Origin: Callaeas wilsoni
Taxonomy: Eukaryota > Chordata > Aves > Passeriformes > Callaeidae
Direction: 5' to 3'
DNA: 64,000 nt
Assembly: GCA_013398955.1 (NCBI GenBank)
Contig: VWPU01002874.1
Span: forward strand, 111,476-175,475
The notes beneath the pieces are model-generated. The model was not told where the DNA came from. It was given only the letters and a program-made list of their open reading frames with translations, and made no database searches. The translations under genes and the position numbers were made by a program. Positions 63,953-64,000 of the stretch are shown here, one piece after another (position 1 is the stretch's first letter; each line of letters starts with the position of its first letter).

Positions 63953-64000
63953 GTGAGCGGGGGGCGGCCGCGGCCGGACGGCGGGGCGGGCGGGACGGCG
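63953..64000 (+). other. Start of intron 1 (partial)
   Basis: Begins with the donor GTGAGC and continues as very GC-rich sequence with G runs at 63,959-63,964, 63,983-63,986, 63,988-63,990 and 63,992-63,994. The intron runs off the window. If the ATG assignment is wrong, this could be leader or coding sequence instead. Confidence 0.65.

Larger units (their letters stand above)
63315..64000 (+). promoter_or_regulatory. CpG-island promoter
   Basis: Base composition changes abruptly from AT-rich to very GC-rich, with dense CpG dinucleotides, from about 63,315 and most strongly from 63,560 to the window end. It contains an inverted CCAAT box, an NRF1-type palindrome and a GC box, and no obvious TATA box. 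It leads straight into a first coding exon with a good start context. These features define a TATA-less, broadly used vertebrate promoter. The transcription start is probably between about 63,735 and 63,880, which is inferred, not seen. The island continues past the window into intron 1. Confidence 0.88.

Noticed and set aside
1..64000. CRISPR arrays, operons, insertion sequences or phage genes
   Set aside because: No regularly spaced repeats with unique spacers and no closely packed long frames. The CR1 copies and CpG-island exon place the window in a vertebrate genome.

Overview
The window looks like vertebrate nuclear DNA, most probably from a bird. The best evidence is three fragments of the CR1 LINE family, each with the avian-type 3' end (the 'ccatagaatggtttgggttgg' style terminus or its reverse complement). 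One fragment still carries a readable reverse-transcriptase C-terminus. The low repeat load, AT-rich background and single sharp CpG island at the right edge also fit a bird. There is no bacterial-type gene organisation: open frames are short, scattered and on all strands, as expected by chance.

Layout. About 1-63,300 is one long stretch with no exon I can support. It holds ordinary AT-rich intergenic (or far-upstream) sequence, a few microsatellites and short inverted repeats, a GC-richer insert at about 18,830-19,684 that resembles an LTR but is unclassified, and CR1 copies at about 33,958-34,100, 49,523-49,645 and 54,131-55,152. The third CR1 copy is the largest. It is 5'-truncated, lies on the minus strand and is inactive.

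About 63,315-64,000 is a CpG-island promoter. It contains an inverted CCAAT box, a perfect 20-bp palindrome centred on an NRF1 site, a GC box and two separate decamer arrays. The first coding exon follows at 63,889-63,952 (+): 21 codons of a hydrophobic signal peptide, then a canonical GTGAGC donor with a phase-1 intron. The rest of that gene lies beyond the window. It is probably a secreted or type I membrane protein, but I cannot name it from a signal peptide alone.

The most unusual structure is in this promoter. Two unrelated GC-rich 10-bp repeats, each about six copies, flank the NRF1 palindrome. Both give regularly spaced G-tracts on the minus strand that fit the G-quadruplex pattern, and one ends 27 bp before the start codon. 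I found no clearly new gene system. The 63 kb upstream is best read as a possible regulatory landscape for the edge gene, which the sequence alone cannot prove.
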